DNA of 64,000 bases, taken from Hippasteria phrygiana. Its lineage: Eukaryota; Echinodermata; Asteroidea; Valvatida; Goniasteridae. A model generated the notes under the pieces. That model did no database searches, was not told where the DNA came from, and worked only from the letters and a program-made list of their open reading frames with translations. Position numbers and translations under genes: made by a program. Positions 44,605 through 57,727 of this stretch are shown here, piece by piece (positions within the stretch are counted from its first letter, which is position 1; each line of letters begins with the position of its first letter). The stretch covers positions 1,240,001 through 1,304,000 of the forward strand of contig JAZGUH010000327.1 in the NCBI GenBank assembly GCA_037893225.1. The letters run 5' to 3'.

Positions 44605-45189
44605 ATGGCTTCGTCTGCGGTTACCAAAACTAAAGCCGTGTCTACTCTTCAAATGATCAAGGTGGCAATCGCGTCCCTTGGTGGCAAAGGCGGCTGCTCC
44701 TCTCAAGCCATTAAGAAGTATCTCGCGGATAATTTCAATGTAGATCTCCAAACGAAGGCCGGAACCATCCGCAACGCTTTCAACTCCGGCGTGGACAAGG
44801 GTCAGCTCATTCGCACCAAGGGTAAGGGAGCCGCCGGTTCCTTCAAGCTGGACACAGCCAAGGAAAAGGCCGACGCCAAGGCAGCCAAGGAGAAAGAGAG
44901 AAGCAAGGCCAAGAAGGAGAAGGAACGGCTCAAGCAAACTGAACTCAAGGCCAAGAAAGCCGAAAAGACCAAGAGAGCCCGGCTGGAGAAGACCAAGAAA
45001 CCCGTAGCCAAGAAGTTGCTCAAGAAATCCGGCAAGAAAACTCCCTCCAAGCCAGCTAAGCCGTCAACCAAGAAACCCGTTTCCAAGTCCACCAAGACAG
45101 CCGTCAAGCCTACAAAAGCTAAACCGGCCAAGAAGACAGCCACCAAGAACACCTCGACTAACTCAAAGAAGACGTCATCCAAGAAATAG
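44605..45189 (+). CDS. Linker histone H1, copy 16
   Basis: Standard protein; CCAAT-class promoter; stem-loop at 45223-45238. Its spacer carries TTGTTTAAG, otherwise seen only after Arg19 copies, another sign of exchange. Confidence 0.97.
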   Translation: MASSAVTKTKAVSTLQMIKVAIASLGGKGGCSSQAIKKYLADNFNVDLQTKAGTIRNAFNSGVDKGQLIRTKGKGAAGSFKLDTAKEKADAKAAKEKERSKAKKEKERLKQTELKAKKAEKTKRARLEKTKKPVAKKLLKKSGKKTPSKPAKPSTKKPVSKSTKTAVKPTKAKPAKKTATKNTSTNSKKTSSKK

Positions 45190-46732
45190 CCGTTCTTCAG
45201 AGAAAACTACTACAAAACAAACGGCTCTATTCAGAGCCACCACATTTACAAAAGAGATATTTTCTTATCCAGTTGCCATCTTAAGATCCACTTTATCAAT
45301 TCCCCTGCAAAACAAGGGAATACCTTGAATCGTCACGAAAATAATAATGGGCTAATCAAAGGATACATTATATAATTCAATGGAATTCATGTCAGTCAGG
45401 CAAACATGTCAGTAAGCAATTTGTTTAAGCAAAAGAAATCAAAACCCCAAATAGCCACCAATAGATCAATGATTTCTACGTTGTAGGAAAGAGAATTGGA
45501 AATTTGTCAAACTCACTTTACACGGTCTTTCGTTGAAATTTTTGGTTAGCAAATCTGAATATTTGGCACACTTTTAGGACATGTACAAGAGAGCATGACT
45601 CACACGATTCAAAGGGCCTGTTCGAGTTGACGGACGCACAATTGTTTTCCCTGGTAATTTTCCATAAATATTTTTCAACCAAACAATCAGTAGCCATGTT
45701 TTTGGCATGACAGAGGAGAGCGCAGCCGAAAGGCAATACAATCTGACACCTTACAATTTGTCAAATTCAAGCCGGATTTTGTGTGCGCTATGCCAACAAC
45801 TTTAACAGTCAGTCTGGTACCTGGTTAACAATTCATGTCATCTGACGAAGGAGCCGCACGAAAACTGTAGCTATATTTCGGGGCCTTTGCAGTGGTTTGA
45901 CATAAAATTTCCCTCTTTTATTCATTAGACTCTGCCTGCCCTCAAAAATATATAATAGAACGCCACCACCACCACCAACAACAACAATACCAACAACAAC
46001 AACAAAACAATAAACAACAAAAACAGTAGCCACGAGTAGTAATTATTGTAGTTTTGTTTTTTCCCAATTTATATCAAAGCCGATAAAGCCCCATTGTATG
46101 TTATATGTATTGATATATAGGCGTTCGGTAAAGCCTACGGAAAGCGGTGCCAAATAGAAACTAGATTGAACCAGCCAGTAAGTGATTTGTAATTAATTAT
46201 CAGCAAGTAATTACGTTTTGAAAGAAAAAGAAATCAAAAACTCAAATGTAATTTCTTGATTTCCTTAATTGTACGGCTCCAAAAGCAAATTATGTGTGTT
46301 TTCCCTTGATTTTTCTTTGTTGTTATTTGTTCCAAATTATTTTGAGAGCAGGCAAAATACATTCCGCAGAAAATGTTGTGCCTATTCAGCCTTTAAGATC
46401 AGGCAATGGCGTTGTTAACTCTTTAGAATCTCATACTATTGGAAAGACAAAATCATGCACAAGCAATCTGGACCGCTTTCAAAATCTGGGAATGTCCCCT
46501 GCAGAAGCAAAAGGTAAAATAAGCAGGAATAAAAACACAAAATATGCGAAAAGTTCCAAAATCGTGCAGCGCACAAGTGCACGTTGTGTTTCGGTTGATT
46601 GGGCAGCATGAATGGGTACGCAAACTTCGCAGGGCCGCAATGGCTCTTATAGGGGCACCCACTGCTTTCAGTTAGCATTATTAGTTTGGCTTGTCACTAC
46701 GGTTCAACTTGCTGGAGAAATTCAGACCAACT

Positions 46733-47317
46733 ATGGCTTCGTCTGCGGTTACCAAAACTAAAGCCGTGTCTACTCTTCAAATGATCAAGGTGGCAATCGC
46801 GTCCCTTGGTGGCAAAGGCGGCTGCTCCTCTCAAGCCATTAAGAAGTATCTCGCGGATAATTTCAATGTAGATCTCCAAACGAAGGCCGGAACCATCCGC
46901 AACGCTTTCAACTCCGGCGTGGACAAGGGTCAGCTCATTCGCACCAAGGGTAAGGGAGCCGCCGGTTCCTTCAAGCTGGACACAGCCAAGGAAAAGGCCG
47001 ACGCCAAGGCAGCCAAGGAGAAAGAGAGAAGCAAGGCCAAGAAGGAGAAGGAACGGCTCAAGCAAACTGAACTCAAGGCCAAGAAAGCCGAAAAGACCAA
47101 GAGAGCCCGGCTGGAGAAGACCAAGAAACCCGTAGCCAAGAAGTTGCTCAAGAAATCCGGCAAGAAAACTCCCTCCAAGCCAGCTAAGCCGTCAACCAAG
47201 AAACCCGTTTCCAAGTCCACCAAGACAGCCGTCAAGCCTACAAAAGCTAAACCGGCCAAGAAGACAGCCACCAAGAACACCTCGACTAACTCAAAGAAGA
47301 CGTCATCCAAGAAATAG
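46733..47317 (+). CDS. Linker histone H1, copy 17
   Basis: Standard protein; CCAAT-class promoter; stem-loop at 47351-47366; short spacer follows. Confidence 0.97.
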   Translation: MASSAVTKTKAVSTLQMIKVAIASLGGKGGCSSQAIKKYLADNFNVDLQTKAGTIRNAFNSGVDKGQLIRTKGKGAAGSFKLDTAKEKADAKAAKEKERSKAKKEKERLKQTELKAKKAEKTKRARLEKTKKPVAKKLLKKSGKKTPSKPAKPSTKKPVSKSTKTAVKPTKAKPAKKTATKNTSTNSKKTSSKK

Positions 47318-48745
47318 CCGTTCTTCAGAGAAAACTACTACAAAACAAACGGCTCTATTCAGAGCCACCACATTTACAAAAGAGATATTTTCTTATCCAG
47401 TTGCCATCTTAAGATCCACTTTATCAATTCCCCTGCAAAACAAGGGAATACCTTGAATCGTCACGAAAATAATAATGGGCTAATCAAAGGATACATTATA
47501 TAATTCAATGGAATTCATGTCAGTCAGGCAAACATGTCAGTAAGCAATTTTTTTAAGCAAAAGAAATCAAAACCCCAAATAGCCACCAATAGATCAATGA
47601 TTTCTACGTTGTAGGAAAGAGAATTGGAAATTTGTCAAACTCACTTTACACGGTCTTTCGTTGAAATTTTTGGTTAGCAAATCTGAATATTTGGCACACT
47701 TTTAGGACATGTACAAGAGAGCATGACTCACACGATTCAAAGGGCCTGTTCGAGTTGACGGACGCACAATTGTTTTCCCTGGTAATTTTCCATAAATATT
47801 TTTCAACCAAACAATCAGTAGCCATGTTTTTGGCATGACAGAGGAGAGCGCAGCCGAAAGGCAATACAATCTGACACCTTACAATTTGTCAAATTCAAGC
47901 CGGATTGTGTGGGCGCTATGCCAACAACTTTAACAGTCAGTCTGGTACCTGGTTAACAATTCATGTCATCTGACGAAGGAGCCGCACGAAAACTGTAGCA
48001 ACAATAGCAACAACAACAACAAAACAATAAACAACAAAAACAGTAGCCACGAGTAGTAATTATTGTAGTTTTGTTTTTTCCCAATTTATATCAAAGCCGA
48101 TAAAGCCCCATTGTATGTTATATATATTGATAGGCGTTCGGTAAAGCCTACGGAAAGCGGTGCCAAATACAAACTAGATTGAACCAGCCAGTAAGTGATT
48201 TGTAATTAATTATCAGCAAGTAATTACGTTTTGAAAGAAAAAGAAATCAAAAACTCAAATGTAATTTCTTGATTTCCTTAATTGTACGGCTCCAAAAGCA
48301 AATTATGTGTGTTTTCCCTTGATTTTTCTTTGTTGTTATTTGTTCCAAATTATTTTGAGAGCAGGCAAAATACATTCCGCAGAAAATGTTGTGCCTATTC
48401 AGCCTTTAAGATCAGGCAATGGCGTTGTTAACTCTTTAGAATCTCATACTATTGGAAAGACAAAATCATGCACAAGCAATCTGGACCGCTTTCAAAATCT
48501 GGGAATGTGTCCTGCAGAAGCAAAAGTTAAAATAAGCAGGAATAAAAACACAAAATATGCGAAAAGTTCCAAAATCGTGCAGCGCACAAGTGCACGTTGT
48601 GTTTCGGTTGGTTGGGCAGCATGAATGGGTACGCAAACTTCACAGGGCCGCAATGGCTCTTATAGGGGCACCCACTGCTTTCAGTTAGCATTATTAGTTT
48701 GGCTTGTCACTACGTTTCAACTTGCTGGAGAAATTCAGACCAACT

Positions 48746-49330
48746 ATGGCTTCGTCTGCGGTTACCAAAACTAAAGCCGTGTCTACTCTTCAAATGATCA
48801 GGGTGGCAATCGCGTCCCTTGGTGGCAAAGGCGGCTGCTCCTCTCAAGCCATTAAGAAGTATCTCGCGGATAATTTCAATGTAGATCTCCAAACGAAGGC
48901 CGGAACCATCCGCAACGCTTTCAACTCCGGCGTGGACAAGGGTCAGCTCATTCGCACCAAGGGTAAGGGAGCCGCCGGTTCCTTCAAGCTGGACACAGCC
49001 AAGGAAAAGGCCGACGCCAAGGCAGCCAAGGAGAAAGAGAGAAGCAAGGCCAAGAAGGAGAAGGAACGGCTCAAGCAAACTGAACTCAAGGCCAAGAAAG
49101 CCGAAAAGACCAAGAGAGCCCGGCTGGAGAAGACCAAGAAACCCGTAGCCAAGAAGTTGCTCAAGAAATCCGGCAAGAAAACTCCCTCCAAGCCAGCTAA
49201 GCCGTCAACCAAGAAACCCGTTTCCAAGTCCACCAAGACAGCCGTCAAGCCTACAAAAGCTAAACCGGCCAAGAAGACAGCCACCAAGAACACCTCGACT
49301 AACTCAAAGAAGACGTCATCCAAGAAATAG
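48746..49330 (+). CDS. Linker histone H1, copy 18 (Arg19)
   Basis: Arg19, GTTGG-class promoter, TACGTTTC leader; stem-loop at 49364-49379; TTGTTTAAG spacer follows. Confidence 0.97.
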   Translation: MASSAVTKTKAVSTLQMIRVAIASLGGKGGCSSQAIKKYLADNFNVDLQTKAGTIRNAFNSGVDKGQLIRTKGKGAAGSFKLDTAKEKADAKAAKEKERSKAKKEKERLKQTELKAKKAEKTKRARLEKTKKPVAKKLLKKSGKKTPSKPAKPSTKKPVSKSTKTAVKPTKAKPAKKTATKNTSTNSKKTSSKK

Positions 49331-50873
49331 CCGTTCTTCAGAGAAAACTACTACAAAACAAACGGCTCTATTCAGAGCCACCACATTTACAAAAGAGATA
49401 TTTTCTTATCCAGTTGCCATCTTAAGATCCACTTTATCAATTCCCCTGCAAAACAAGGGAATACCTTGAATCGTCACGAAAATAATAATGGGCTAATCAA
49501 AGGATACATTATATAATTCAATGGAATTCATGTCAGTCAGGCAAACATGTCAGTAAGCAATTTGTTTAAGCAAAAGAAATCAAAACCCCAAATAGCCACC
49601 AATAGATCAATGATTTCTACGTTGTAGGAAAGAGAATTGGAAATTTGTCAAACTCACTTTACACGGTCTTTCGTTGAAATTTTTGGTTAGCAAATCTGAA
49701 TATTTGGCACACTTTTAGGACATGTACAAGAGAGCATGACTCACACGATTCAAAGGGCCTGTTCGAGTTGACGGACGCACAATTGTTTTCCCTGGTAATT
49801 TTCCATAAATATTTTTCAACCAAACAATCAGTAGCCATGTTTTTGGCATGACAGAGGAGAGCGCAGCCGAAAGGCAATACAATCTGACACCTTACAATTT
49901 GTCAAATTCAAGCCGGATTTTGTGTGCGCTATGCCAACAACTTTAACAGTCAGTCTGGTACCTGGTTAACAATTCATGTCATCTGACGAAGGAGCCGCAC
50001 GAAAACTGTAGCTATATTTCGGGGCCTTTGCAGTGGTTTGACATAAAATTTCCCTCTTTTATTCATTAGACTCTGCCTGCCCTCAAAAATATATAATAGA
50101 ACGCCACCACCACCACCAACAACAACAATACCAACAACAACAACAAAACAATAAACAACAAAAACAGTAGCCACGAGTAGTAATTATTGTAGTTTTGTTT
50201 TTTCCCAATTTATATCAAAGCCGATAAAGCCCCATTGTATGTTATATGTATTGATATATAGGCGTTCGGTAAAGCCTACGGAAAGCGGTGCCAAATAGAA
50301 ACTAGATTGAACCAGCCAGTAAGTGATTTGTAATTAATTATCAGCAAGTAATTACGTTTTGAAAGAAAAAGAAATCAAAAACTCAAATGTAATTTCTTGA
50401 TTTCCTTAATTGTACGGCTCCAAAAGCAAATTATGTGTGTTTTCCCTTGATTTTTCTTTGTTGTTATTTGTTCCAAATTATTTTGAGAGCAGGCAAAATA
50501 CATTCCGCAGAAAATGTTGTGCCTATTCAGCCTTTAAGATCAGGCAATGGCGTTGTTAACTCTTTAGAATCTCATACTATTGGAAAGACAAAATCATGCA
50601 CAAGCAATCTGGACCGCTTTCAAAATCTGGGAATGTCCCCTGCAGAAGCAAAAGGTAAAATAAGCAGGAATAAAAACACAAAATATGCGAAAAGTTCCAA
50701 AATCGTGCAGCGCACAAGTGCACGTTGTGTTTCGGTTGATTGGGCAGCATGAATGGGTACGCAAACTTCGCAGGGCCGCAATGGCTCTTATAGGGGCACC
50801 CACTGCTTTCAGTTAGCATTATTAGTTTGGCTTGTCACTACGGTTCAACTTGCTGGAGAAATTCAGACCAACT

Positions 50874-51458
50874 ATGGCTTCGTCTGCGGTTACCAAAACT
50901 AAAGCCGTGTCTACTCTTCAAATGATCAAGGTGGCAATCGCGTCCCTTGGTGGCAAAGGCGGCTGCTCCTCTCAAGCCATTAAGAAGTATCTCGCGGATA
51001 ATTTCAATGTAGATCTCCAAACGAAGGCCGGAACCATCCGCAACGCTTTCAACTCCGGCGTGGACAAGGGTCAGCTCATTCGCACCAAGGGTAAGGGAGC
51101 CGCCGGTTCCTTCAAGCTGGACACAGCCAAGGAAAAGGCCGACGCCAAGGCAGCCAAGGAGAAAGAGAGAAGCAAGGCCAAGAAGGAGAAGGAACGGCTC
51201 AAGCAAACTGAACTCAAGGCCAAGAAAGCCGAAAAGACCAAGAGAGCCCGGCTGGAGAAGACCAAGAAACCCGTAGCCAAGAAGTTGCTCAAGAAATCCG
51301 GCAAGAAAACTCCCTCCAAGCCAGCTAAGCCGTCAACCAAGAAACCCGTTTCCAAGTCCACCAAGACAGCCGTCAAGCCTACAAAAGCTAAACCGGCCAA
51401 GAAGACAGCCACCAAGAACACCTCGACTAACTCAAAGAAGACGTCATCCAAGAAATAG
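50874..51458 (+). CDS. Linker histone H1, copy 19
   Basis: Standard protein; CCAAT-class promoter; stem-loop at 51492-51507; long spacer follows. Confidence 0.97.
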   Translation: MASSAVTKTKAVSTLQMIKVAIASLGGKGGCSSQAIKKYLADNFNVDLQTKAGTIRNAFNSGVDKGQLIRTKGKGAAGSFKLDTAKEKADAKAAKEKERSKAKKEKERLKQTELKAKKAEKTKRARLEKTKKPVAKKLLKKSGKKTPSKPAKPSTKKPVSKSTKTAVKPTKAKPAKKTATKNTSTNSKKTSSKK

Positions 51459-53001
51459 CCGTTCTTCAGAGAAAACTACTACAAAACAAACGGCTCTATT
51501 CAGAGCCACCACATTTACAAAAGAGATATTTTCTTATCCAGTTGCCATCTTAAGATCCACTTTATCAATTCCCCTGCAAAACAAGGGAATACCTTGAATC
51601 GTCACGAAAATAATAATGGGCTAATCAAAGGATACATTATATAATTCAATGGAATTCATGTCAGTCAGGCAAACATGTCAGTAAGCAATTTTTTTAAGCA
51701 AAAGAAATCAAAACCCCAAATAGCCACCAATAGATCAATGATTTCTACGTTGTAGGAAAGAGAATTGGAAATTTGTCAAACTCACTTTACACGGTCTTTC
51801 GTTGAAATTTTTGGTTAGCAAATCTGAATATTTGGCACACTTTTAGGACATGTACAAGAGAGCATGACTCACACGATTCAAAGGGCCTGTTCGAGTTGAC
51901 GGACGCACAATTGTTTTCCCTGGTAATTTTCCATAAATATTTTTCAACCAAACAATCAGTAGCCATGTTTTTGGCATGACAGAGGAGAGCGCAGCCGAAA
52001 GGCAATACAATCTGACACCTTACAATTTGTCAAATTCAAGCCGGATTTTGTGTGCGCTATGCCAACAACTTTAACAGTCAGTCTGGTACCTGGTTAACAA
52101 TTCATGTCATCTGACGAAGGAGCCGCACGAAAACTGTAGCTATATTTCGGGGCCTTTGCAGTGGTTTGACATAAAATTTCCCTCTTTTATTCATTAGACT
52201 CTGCCTGCCCTCAAAAATATATAATAGAACGCCACCACCACCACCAACAACAACAATACCAACAACAACAACAAAACAATAAACAACAAAAACAGTAGCC
52301 ACGAGTAGTAATTATTGTAGTTTTGTTTTTTCCCAATTTATATCAAAGCCGATAAAGCCCCATTGTATGTTATATGTATTGATATATAGGCGTTCGGTAA
52401 AGCCTACGGAAAGCGGTGCCAAATAGAAACTAGATTGAACCAGCCAGTAAGTGATTTGTAATTAATTATCAGCAAGTAATTACGTTTTGAAAGAAAAAGA
52501 AATCAAAAACTCAAATGTAATTTCTTGATTTCCTTAATTGTACGGCTCCAAAAGCAAATTATGTGTGTTTTCCCTTGATTTTTCTTTGTTGTTATTTGTT
52601 CCAAATTATTTTGAGAGCAGGCAAAATACATTCCGCAGAAAATGTTGTGCCTATTCAGCCTTTAAGATCAGGCAATGGCGTTGTTAACTCTTTAGAATCT
52701 CATACTATTGGAAAGACAAAATCATGCACAAGCAATCTGGACCGCTTTCAAAATATGGGAATGTCCCCTGCAGAAGCAAAAGGTAAAATAAGCAGGAATA
52801 AAAACACAAAATATGCGAAAAGTTCCAAAATCGTGCAGCGCACAAGTGCACGTTGTGTTTCGGTTGATTGGGCAGCATGAATGGGTACGCAAACTTCGCA
52901 GGGCCGCAATGGCTCTTATAGGGGCACCCACTGCTTTCAGTTAGCATTATTAGTTTGGCTTGTCACTACGGTTCAACTTGCTGGAGAAATTCAGACCAAC
53001 T

Positions 53002-53586
53002 ATGGCTTCGTCTGCGGTTACCAAAACTAAAGCCGTGTCTACTCTTCAAATGATCAAGGTGGCAATCGCGTCCCTTGGTGGCAAAGGCGGCTGCTCCTCT
53101 CAAGCCATTAAGAAGTATCTCGCGGATAATTTCAATGTAGATCTCCAAACGAAGGCCGGAACCATCCGCAACGCTTTCAACTCCGGCGTGGACAAGGGTC
53201 AGCTCATTCGCACCAAGGGTAAGGGAGCCGCCGGTTCCTTCAAGCTGGACACAGCCAAGGAAAAGGCCGACGCCAAGGCAGCCAAGGAGAAAGAGAGAAG
53301 CAAGGCCAAGAAGGAGAAGGAACGGCTCAAGCAAACTGAACTCAAGGCCAAGAAAGCCGAAAAGACCAAGAGAGCCCGGCTGGAGAAGACCAAGAAACCC
53401 GTAGCCAAGAAGTTGCTCAAGAAATCCGGCAAGAAAACTCCCTCCAAGCCAGCTAAGCCGTCAACCAAGAAACCCGTTTCCAAGTCCACCAAGACAGCCG
53501 TCAAGCCTACAAAAGCTAAACCGGCCAAGAAGACAGCCACCAAGAACACCTCGACTAACTCAAAGAAGACGTCATCCAAGAAATAG
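53002..53586 (+). CDS. Linker histone H1, copy 20
   Basis: Standard protein; CCAAT-class promoter with the CAAAATATGGG variant; stem-loop at 53620-53635; last short spacer in the window follows. Confidence 0.97.
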   Translation: MASSAVTKTKAVSTLQMIKVAIASLGGKGGCSSQAIKKYLADNFNVDLQTKAGTIRNAFNSGVDKGQLIRTKGKGAAGSFKLDTAKEKADAKAAKEKERSKAKKEKERLKQTELKAKKAEKTKRARLEKTKKPVAKKLLKKSGKKTPSKPAKPSTKKPVSKSTKTAVKPTKAKPAKKTATKNTSTNSKKTSSKK

Positions 53587-55014
53587 CCGTTCTTCAGAGA
53601 AAACTACTACAAAACAAACGGCTCTATTCAGAGCCACCACATTTACAAAAGAGATATTTTCTTATCCAGTTGCCATCTTAAGATCCACTTTATCAATTCC
53701 CCTGCAAAACAAGGGAATACCTTGAATCGTCACGAAAATAATAATGGGCTAATCAAAGGATACATTATATAATTCAATGGAATTCATGTCAGTCAGGCAA
53801 ACATGTCAGTAAGCAATTTTTTTAAGCAAAAGAAATCAAAACCCCAAATAGCCACCAATAGATCAATGATTTCTACGTTGTAGGAAAGAGAATTGGAAAT
53901 TTGTCAAACTCACTTTACACGGTCTTTCGTTGAAATTTTTGGTTAGCAAATCTGAATATTTGGCACACTTTTAGGACATGTACAAGAGAGCATGACTCAC
54001 ACGATTCAAAGGGCCTGTTCGAGTTGACGGACGCACAATTGTTTTCCCTGGTAATTTTCCATAAATATTTTTCAACCAAACAATCAGTAGCCATGTTTTT
54101 GGCATGACAGAGGAGAGCGCAGCCGAAAGGCAATACAATCTGACACCTTACAATTTGTCAAATTCAAGCCGGATTGTGTGGGCGCTATGCCAACAACTTT
54201 AACAGTCAGTCTGGTACCTGGTTAACAATTCATGTCATCTGACGAAGGAGCCGCACGAAAACTGTAGCAACAATAGCAACAACAACAACAAAACAATAAA
54301 CAACAAAAACAGTAGCCACGAGTAGTAATTATTGTAGTTTTGTTTTTTCCCAATTTATATCAAAGCCGATAAAGCCCCATTGTATGTTATATATATTGAT
54401 AGGCGTTCGGTAAAGCCTACGGAAAGCGGTGCCAAATACAAACTAGATTGAACCAGCCAGTAAGTGATTTGTAATTAATTATCAGCAAGTAATTACGTTT
54501 TGAAAGAAAAAGAAATCAAAAACTCAAATGTAATTTCTTGATTTCCTTAATTGTACGGCTCCAAAAGCAAATTATGTGTGTTTTCCCTTGATTTTTCTTT
54601 GTTGTTATTTGTTCCAAATTATTTTGAGAGCAGGCAAAATACATTCCGCAGAAAATGTTGTGCCTATTCAGCCTTTAAGATCAGGCAATGGCGTTGTTAA
54701 CTCTTTAGAATCTCATACTATTGGAAAGACAAAATCATGCACAAGCAATCTGGACCGCTTTCAAAATCTGGGAATGTGTCCTGCAGAAGCAAAAGTTAAA
54801 ATAAGCAGGAATAAAAACACAAAATATGCGAAAAGTTCCAAAATCGTGCAGCGCACAAGTGCACGTTGTGTTTCGGTTGGTTGGGCAGCATGAATGGGTA
54901 CGCAAACTTCACAGGGCCGCAATGGCTCTTATAGGGGCACCCACTGCTTTCAGTTAGCATTATTAGTTTGGCTTGTCACTACGTTTCAACTTGCTGGAGA
55001 AATTCAGACCAACT

Positions 55015-55599
55015 ATGGCTTCGTCTGCGGTTACCAAAACTAAAGCCGTGTCTACTCTTCAAATGATCAAGGTGGCAATCGCGTCCCTTGGTGGCAAAGG
55101 CGGCTGCTCCTCTCAAGCCATTAAGAAGTATCTCGCGGATAATTTCAATGTAGATCTCCAAACGAAGGCCGGAACCATCCGCAACGCTTTCAACTCCGGC
55201 GTGGACAAGGGTCAGCTCATTCGCACCAAGGGTAAGGGAGCCGCCGGTTCCTTCAAGCTGGACACAGCCAAGGAAAAGGCCGACGCCAAGGCAGCCAAGG
55301 AGAAAGAGAGAAGCAAGGCCAAGAAGGAGAAGGAACGGCTCAAGCAAACTGAACTCAAGGCCAAGAAAGCCGAAAAGACCAAGAGAGCCCGGCTGGAGAA
55401 GACCAAGAAACCCGTAGCCAAGAAGTTGCTCAAGAAATCCGGCAAGAAAACTCCCTCCAAGCCAGCTAAGCCGTCAACCAAGAAACCCGTTTCCAAGTCC
55501 ACCAAGACAGCCGTCAAGCCTACAAAAGCTAAACCGGCCAAGAAGACAGCCACCAAGAACACCTCGACTAACTCAAAGAAGACGTCATCCAAGAAATAG
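55015..55599 (+). CDS. Linker histone H1, copy 21
   Basis: GTTGG-class promoter and TACGTTTC leader but Lys19: the class switch lies inside the first ~70 bp of the gene region, further downstream than in copy 13. Stem-loop at 55633-55648. Confidence 0.97.
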   Translation: MASSAVTKTKAVSTLQMIKVAIASLGGKGGCSSQAIKKYLADNFNVDLQTKAGTIRNAFNSGVDKGQLIRTKGKGAAGSFKLDTAKEKADAKAAKEKERSKAKKEKERLKQTELKAKKAEKTKRARLEKTKKPVAKKLLKKSGKKTPSKPAKPSTKKPVSKSTKTAVKPTKAKPAKKTATKNTSTNSKKTSSKK

Positions 55600-57142
55600 C
55601 CGTTCTTCAGAGAAAACTACTACAAAACAAACGGCTCTATTCAGAGCCACCACATTTACAAAAGAGATATTTTCTTATCCAGTTGCCATCTTAAGATCCA
55701 CTTTATCAATTCCCCTGCAAAACAAGGGAATACCTTGAATCGTCACGAAAATAATAATGGGCTAATCAAAGGATACATTATATAATTCAATGGAATTCAT
55801 GTCAGTCAGGCAAACATGTCAGTAAGCAATTTTTTTAAGCAAAAGAAATCAAAACCCCAAATAGCCACCAATAGATCAATGATTTCTACGTTGTAGGAAA
55901 GAGAATTGGAAATTTGTCAAACTCACTTTACACGGTCTTTCGTTGAAATTTTTGGTTAGCAAATCTGAATATTTGGCACACTTTTAGGACATGTACAAGA
56001 GAGCATGACTCACACGATTCAAAGGGCCTGTTCGAGTTGACGGACGCACAATTGTTTTCCCTGGTAATTTTCCATAAATATTTTTCAACCAAACAATCAG
56101 TAGCCATGTTTTTGGCATGACAGAGGAGAGCGCAGCCGAAAGGCAATACAATCTGACACCTTACAATTTGTCAAATTCAAGCCGGATTTTGTGTGCGCTA
56201 TGCCAACAACTTTAACAGTCAGTCTGGTACCTGGTTAACAATTCATGTCATCTGACGAAGGAGCCGCACGAAAACTGTAGCTATATTTCGGGGCCTTTGC
56301 AGTGGTTTGACATAAAATTTCCCTCTTTTATTCATTAGACTCTGCCTGCCCTCAAAAATATATAATAGAACGCCACCACCACCACCAACAACAACAATAC
56401 CAACAACAACAACAAAACAATAAACAACAAAAACAGTAGCCACGAGTAGTAATTATTGTAGTTTTGTTTTTTCCCAATTTATATCAAAGCCGATAAAGCC
56501 CCATTGTATGTTATATGTATTGATATATAGGCGTTCGGTAAAGCCTACGGAAAGCGGTGCCAAATAGAAACTAGATTGAACCAGCCAGTAAGTGATTTGT
56601 AATTAATTATCAGCAAGTAATTACGTTTTGAAAGAAAAAGAAATCAAAAACTCAAATGTAATTTCTTGATTTCCTTAATTGTACGGCTCCAAAAGCAAAT
56701 TATGTGTGTTTTCCCTTGATTTTTCTTTGTTGTTATTTGTTCCAAATTATTTTGAGAGCAGGCAAAATACATTCCGCAGAAAATGTTGTGCCTATTCAGC
56801 CTTTAAGATCAGGCAATGGCGTTGTTAACTCTTTAGAATCTCATACTATTGGAAAGACAAAATCATGCACAAGCAATCTGGACCGCTTTCAAAATCTGGG
56901 AATGTCCCCTGCAGAAGCAAAAGGTAAAATAAGCAGGAATAAAAACACAAAATATGCGAAAAGTTCCAAAATCGTGCAGCGCACAAGTGCACGTTGTGTT
57001 TCGGTTGATTGGGCAGCATGAATGGGTACGCAAACTTCGCAGGGCCGCAATGGCTCTTATAGGGGCACCCACTGCTTTCAGTTAGCATTATTAGTTTGGC
57101 TTGTCACTACGGTTCAACTTGCTGGAGAAATTCAGACCAACT

Positions 57143-57727
57143 ATGGCTTCGTCTGCGGTTACCAAAACTAAAGCCGTGTCTACTCTTCAAATGATCAAGG
57201 TGGCAATCGCGTCCCTTGGTGGCAAAGGCGGCTGCTCCTCTCAAGCCATTAAGAAGTATCTCGCGGATAATTTCAATGTAGATCTCCAAACGAAGGCCGG
57301 AACCATCCGCAACGCTTTCAACTCCGGCGTGGACAAGGGTCAGCTCATTCGCACCAAGGGTAAGGGAGCCGCCGGTTCCTTCAAGCTGGACACAGCCAAG
57401 GAAAAGGCCGACGCCAAGGCAGCCAAGGAGAAAGAGAGAAGCAAGGCCAAGAAGGAGAAGGAACGGCTCAAGCAAACTGAACTCAAGGCCAAGAAAGCCG
57501 AAAAGACCAAGAGAGCCCGGCTGGAGAAGACCAAGAAACCCGTAGCCAAGAAGTTGCTCAAGAAATCCGGCAAGAAAACTCCCTCCAAGCCAGCTAAGCC
57601 GTCAACCAAGAAACCCGTTTCCAAGTCCACCAAGACAGCCGTCAAGCCTACAAAAGCTAAACCGGCCAAGAAGACAGCCACCAAGAACACCTCGACTAAC
57701 TCAAAGAAGACGTCATCCAAGAAATAG
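57143..57727 (+). CDS. Linker histone H1, copy 22
   Basis: Standard protein; CCAAT-class promoter; stem-loop at 57761-57776. The following spacer returns to the six-CCA form typical of copies 2-8, so the central zone ends here. Confidence 0.97.
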   Translation: MASSAVTKTKAVSTLQMIKVAIASLGGKGGCSSQAIKKYLADNFNVDLQTKAGTIRNAFNSGVDKGQLIRTKGKGAAGSFKLDTAKEKADAKAAKEKERSKAKKEKERLKQTELKAKKAEKTKRARLEKTKKPVAKKLLKKSGKKTPSKPAKPSTKKPVSKSTKTAVKPTKAKPAKKTATKNTSTNSKKTSSKK

